Shown one piece after another: positions 8,011 through 10,372 of a stretch of 10,372 nucleotides of DNA; the first letter of the stretch is position 1; each line of letters opens with the position of its first letter. Source of the DNA: Parachlorella kessleri. Lineage: Eukaryota > Chlorophyta > Trebouxiophyceae > Chlorellales > Chlorellaceae. A program made the position numbers and the translations under genes. The DNA lies in NCBI GenBank assembly GCA_001598975.1, contig BBXU01001069.1:1-10372 (forward strand), read 5' to 3'. Below the pieces are notes generated by a model. It was not told the DNA's origin. It was given only the letters and a program-made list of their open reading frames with translations, and made no database searches.

Positions 8011-10212
8011 AGAGCACCAATATGTAGCTGCGGTCGAAGTGCTACGGGGAGTGCTCGGGGTGAGCTCACTTGTGGCTGCTGGTGTGACCATCAAGCCATG
8101 ACGCAGTGCTAAAGGCTTGAGCTCCTTGCTCCACAGGTCTCGCCCACCAACCGCGCATCTCTCTCGCTTTTAGCCTACAGCTATTATCAGCAGGAGGAGT
8201 ATGAGGCTGCCGCCCAAACGTGGGTCTGTGCCGTTCCTGTGGCGCAAGTTACAGGGCGTGTGGGAACGCAACTTGGCACCAGAACGGCACTGGCCGTCTT
8301 TCCGACTAGACGCAATTTTCGAAGCTGCAGGTATGAACTCCTTGTCACGTACTACCCTGACATCCAGGAGTACCGGCTCCACTGGTGCCAAAGCCTGTAC
8401 AAGGCTGGCATGTTTGCTGAGGCCAGCCGGAGCGCCGCCAGTGTAGACGGGCTAGCCCACGCTGTGCGTCTGCTCAACTGCGCCATCAAGTATGAACAGG
8501 TAAGGGAATTGATCAGCTGTGTGTTGCATGGTGAAATCGCCCCCAGGCTGTGTGAACCATCTTCTGTCTTACTTTGCTGCCACCCAGGTTGGGGGAATGT
8601 TCATGCGACCTACTGCTGTGGTGGTTGCCCTGGTGGCGGTGCAGGACGACCTGGCCGGATGCCGCAAAGCCCTGGAGGCTTTTAGCCCAAGCGACCCCAT
8701 TGCCACCGTCAACCTGGGGTGTGTGCTATTCAAAGAGGCGCAGTACGCAGAGGCATTGGAGCAGTTTGGGGAGGCCACACAGGCGGGTGGTGCGACTCTT
8801 GCCTGACTTGTTGGATTTGTGGCGGTGATGCTGAAATTGCACCAGAACGGATCGCTGCCACCATCCCGCATCGCCTGCAGCAGACCCTGGTATAGGCCAA
8901 ATGACAGTTGGGGGCAGTACAGCGTCACGGCAGAGTTTTTCATGCATGAAATAACGCTTCTTCATGGCTGGTTGTCCGCAGATGATGGGGTATACGCCCG
9001 AACTTGCCTATGCACTGGCGGCCTGTCATTACAGGCTAAGGGATTTTGCGTCAGCACTGAAGGTGGTGGCTGAGATTATAGAGCTGGGTGTGAGGGAGCA
9101 CCCAGAGCTGGGCATCGGCAGCCAGTCAGAAGGTGTGGAGGTGCGTTGCAGGCTCTCTGGTGGGCTGCACTTTTGTCCTTTTGAAGAGAAACTTTCCTGT
9201 TTTCCAGCACAAGGTTTGGCAGTGGTTGACCTTGCGCTTCCATCTCGTGAAGCAACGAGTGAATGGTAAAGCTGTCCAGGTTTGGTTCGCATGCATGCCC
9301 TAAGCGGAAGGTTCTGTGATGCTTGCTCCAGTGCCTCCTTTCCCATGTGCGAGCGCAAGGATTGCTCTGCGACCGGTGTCTGTGCAGGTGCGCAGCGTGG
9401 GTAACAGCGCCAAGCTCAAGCAGACAGCCTTAGTAGAGGCATTCAACCTCAAGGCGGCTATTGAGCTGGAGATGCAGGTGGGTGAAGAGATTGGGCACCA
9501 GGGGCGACTTGTTTATGGGATATTTTGTGTACACTATGCACTAGGTGCATGCAGCATGGGATGCTGGACAGATGTACCTTGAAGCATAATCTTGGTGCAG
9601 CATCTGTAAGCTTCGTGTTCGAAGGAGAAGGGGATCGTGGCAAAGAGGGGTTGCTAGTGTCGACCAGGGGAAGTTGAACATCTCAAGCATTGATGCGATA
9701 TGGCCGTCCGAGGCAGTACACGAATTAGCACCTGCTTGCTGCAGGACCCTGCCGCTGCAGCTGCTTCGCTGAGCGACATGCCTCCACGCCGGGAGCAGGA
9801 GCTGGACCCTGTCACCCTGCACAACCAAGCAGTTGTGAGCATAGCGCAAGGTGAGCATGGCAGATTTGTCACTGATGCTTCCATGTGCTGCTTGTCCTGA
9901 TGCACGCTGCAGCCGGCGGCTCAAGCTTCAATGCCAATGCATATGCGACATGTCACTCACTAACTTCCCACACATGCGCAACAATGTGCGTATCAGCAGG
10001 CAAACGAAACGACGGCAGCTGCTGCAGGGGGCGCCGGCGCCGAGGCCGCAGGGCTGGACAAGCTGCACCACCTGCTGGACCACCCGCCCTTCCCTGGAGC
10101 CCTGCTGTCCAACTTGCTGTCGCTGGTGTGCCGGCCGGGCAGCAGCATGCCTGAGCTGGCAGAGCGGGTGCTGCAGGACTGCGCAGCCGACGTGGCCAGG
10201 CATGTGCCCAAG
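7952..10212 (+). CDS. IFT70: Intraflagellar transport protein IFT70 (TTC30/DYF-1/FLEER family), N-terminal part, cut by window edge
   Basis: TPR superhelix of the IFT-B core complex, which carries cargo along ciliary microtubules; needed for cilium assembly. Exons 7952-8059, 8137-8219, 8331-8499, 8645-8782, 8982-9140, 9388-9477, 9745-9850 and 10028-10212 join in frame (phases 0, 2, 0, 0, 0, 0, 1) to 346 residues of about 650. Family-typical blocks, in order: MSIPSI start, ASLSLLAYSYY (43-53), YPDIQEY and QSLYKAGMF in exon 3, VNLGCVLFKEAQY (142-154), GYTPELAY (169-176), REHPELGIG then VRSVGN at the exon 5/6 join, TALVEAFNLKAAIE, and DMPPRREQELDPVTLHNQA. Exon 4 ends with a GC donor. The eighth exon's acceptor is chosen by phase and is the least certain join. 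A donor (GTGCGG) follows 10212, and 10213-10372 looks intronic. Introns are 77-267 bases. Head-to-head with ORANGE. Confidence 0.93.
8783..8981 (+). other. GC-AG intron (IFT70 intron 4)
   Basis: The exon ends ACACAG and the intron begins GCGGGT, ending CCGCAG before ATGATGGGG. Both sides are phase 0, and the joined protein (GEATQ then MMGYTPELAY) matches the family in length and pattern. The nearby GT dinucleotides are in phase 1 and would break the frame at the only sensible acceptor. Confidence 0.8.
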
Positions 10213-10372
10213 GTGCGGCCCCATCCCCTTGAGCCAGGAGTTGCACCCTGAGGCTGTGGTAGTCCGAAATTGGGCGGTAGACAGTGCTGCAGCTTGGAAG
10301 GTCCCAGCTGCGCCCAGCTGGTGCTTGCAACCCAGTTTGTTGCGGGGCCGGTGTGGGTGGGCGGTGAGGGGG

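Noticed and set aside
8783..8810. Alternative GT donors just after IFT70 exon 4
   Set aside because: The GT dinucleotides within GCGGGTGGTGCG are phase 1 and cannot join the phase-0 acceptor before MMGYTPELAY without a frameshift.
8819..8840. TGATG-type words in IFT70 and PPTase introns as possible C/D snoRNA boxes
   Set aside because: No matching D box with terminal stem at a suitable distance was found.
9611..9624. CTTCG/CGAAG hairpin, considered as part of a tRNA-like element
   Set aside because: Only a 5-bp stem with no acceptor, D or anticodon arms around it; it is an intronic chance hairpin.
9885..10154. 89-codon plus-strand open frame rich in Arg and Pro
   Set aside because: It is the wrong-frame shadow of IFT70 exon 8; the frame reading LDKLHHLLDHPPFPG matches the family.

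Overview
The window looks like nuclear DNA of a green alga (Chlorophyta, probably a flagellate chlorophycean). All four genes are split by many small introns. The two complete genes and the two partial ones encode a plant-type S-adenosylhomocysteine hydrolase, a plant-type phosphopantetheinyl transferase, a plastid ORANGE protein and the ciliary transport protein IFT70. Plastid and ciliary genes side by side fit a ciliated photosynthetic alga. Also consistent are the TGTAA poly(A)-type signal and a uniform splice style: GTGAG/GTGGG donors, and GCAG ending 17 of the 20 acceptors that I placed. I cannot name the species.

Layout: (1) 1-1972, minus strand: first about 198 codons of SAHH in four exons; the gene runs off the left edge inside an intron. 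(2) 1973-2648: divergent promoter region. (3) 2649-4824, plus strand: complete Sfp-type PPTase, six exons, 294 residues. (4) 4825-5417: convergent 3' region with two tandem stem-loops and a TGTAA signal. (5) 5418-7600, minus strand: complete ORANGE gene, six exons, 303 residues. (6) 7601-7951: short divergent promoter region. (7) 7952-10212 and beyond, plus strand: first 346 codons of IFT70/TTC30 in eight exons; the gene continues past the right edge.

The genes do not form a pathway. SAHH recycles the by-product of methylation. The PPTase activates carrier proteins of fatty acid and polyketide synthesis. ORANGE stabilises phytoene synthase and promotes carotenoid storage in plastids. IFT70 is a core IFT-B subunit needed to build cilia. 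All exon joins were checked by reading frame and by remembered family sequence; no transcript data were available. I see no mobile element, RNA gene, CRISPR array or defence-like system, and no convincing undescribed system. The points worth a second look are a GC-AG intron, an intron bounded by a short direct repeat, a NAGNAG acceptor, an overlapping upstream ORF on IFT70, paired hairpins between the convergent genes, palindromes in both shared promoters, and small departures from family norm in the PPTase and ORANGE proteins.
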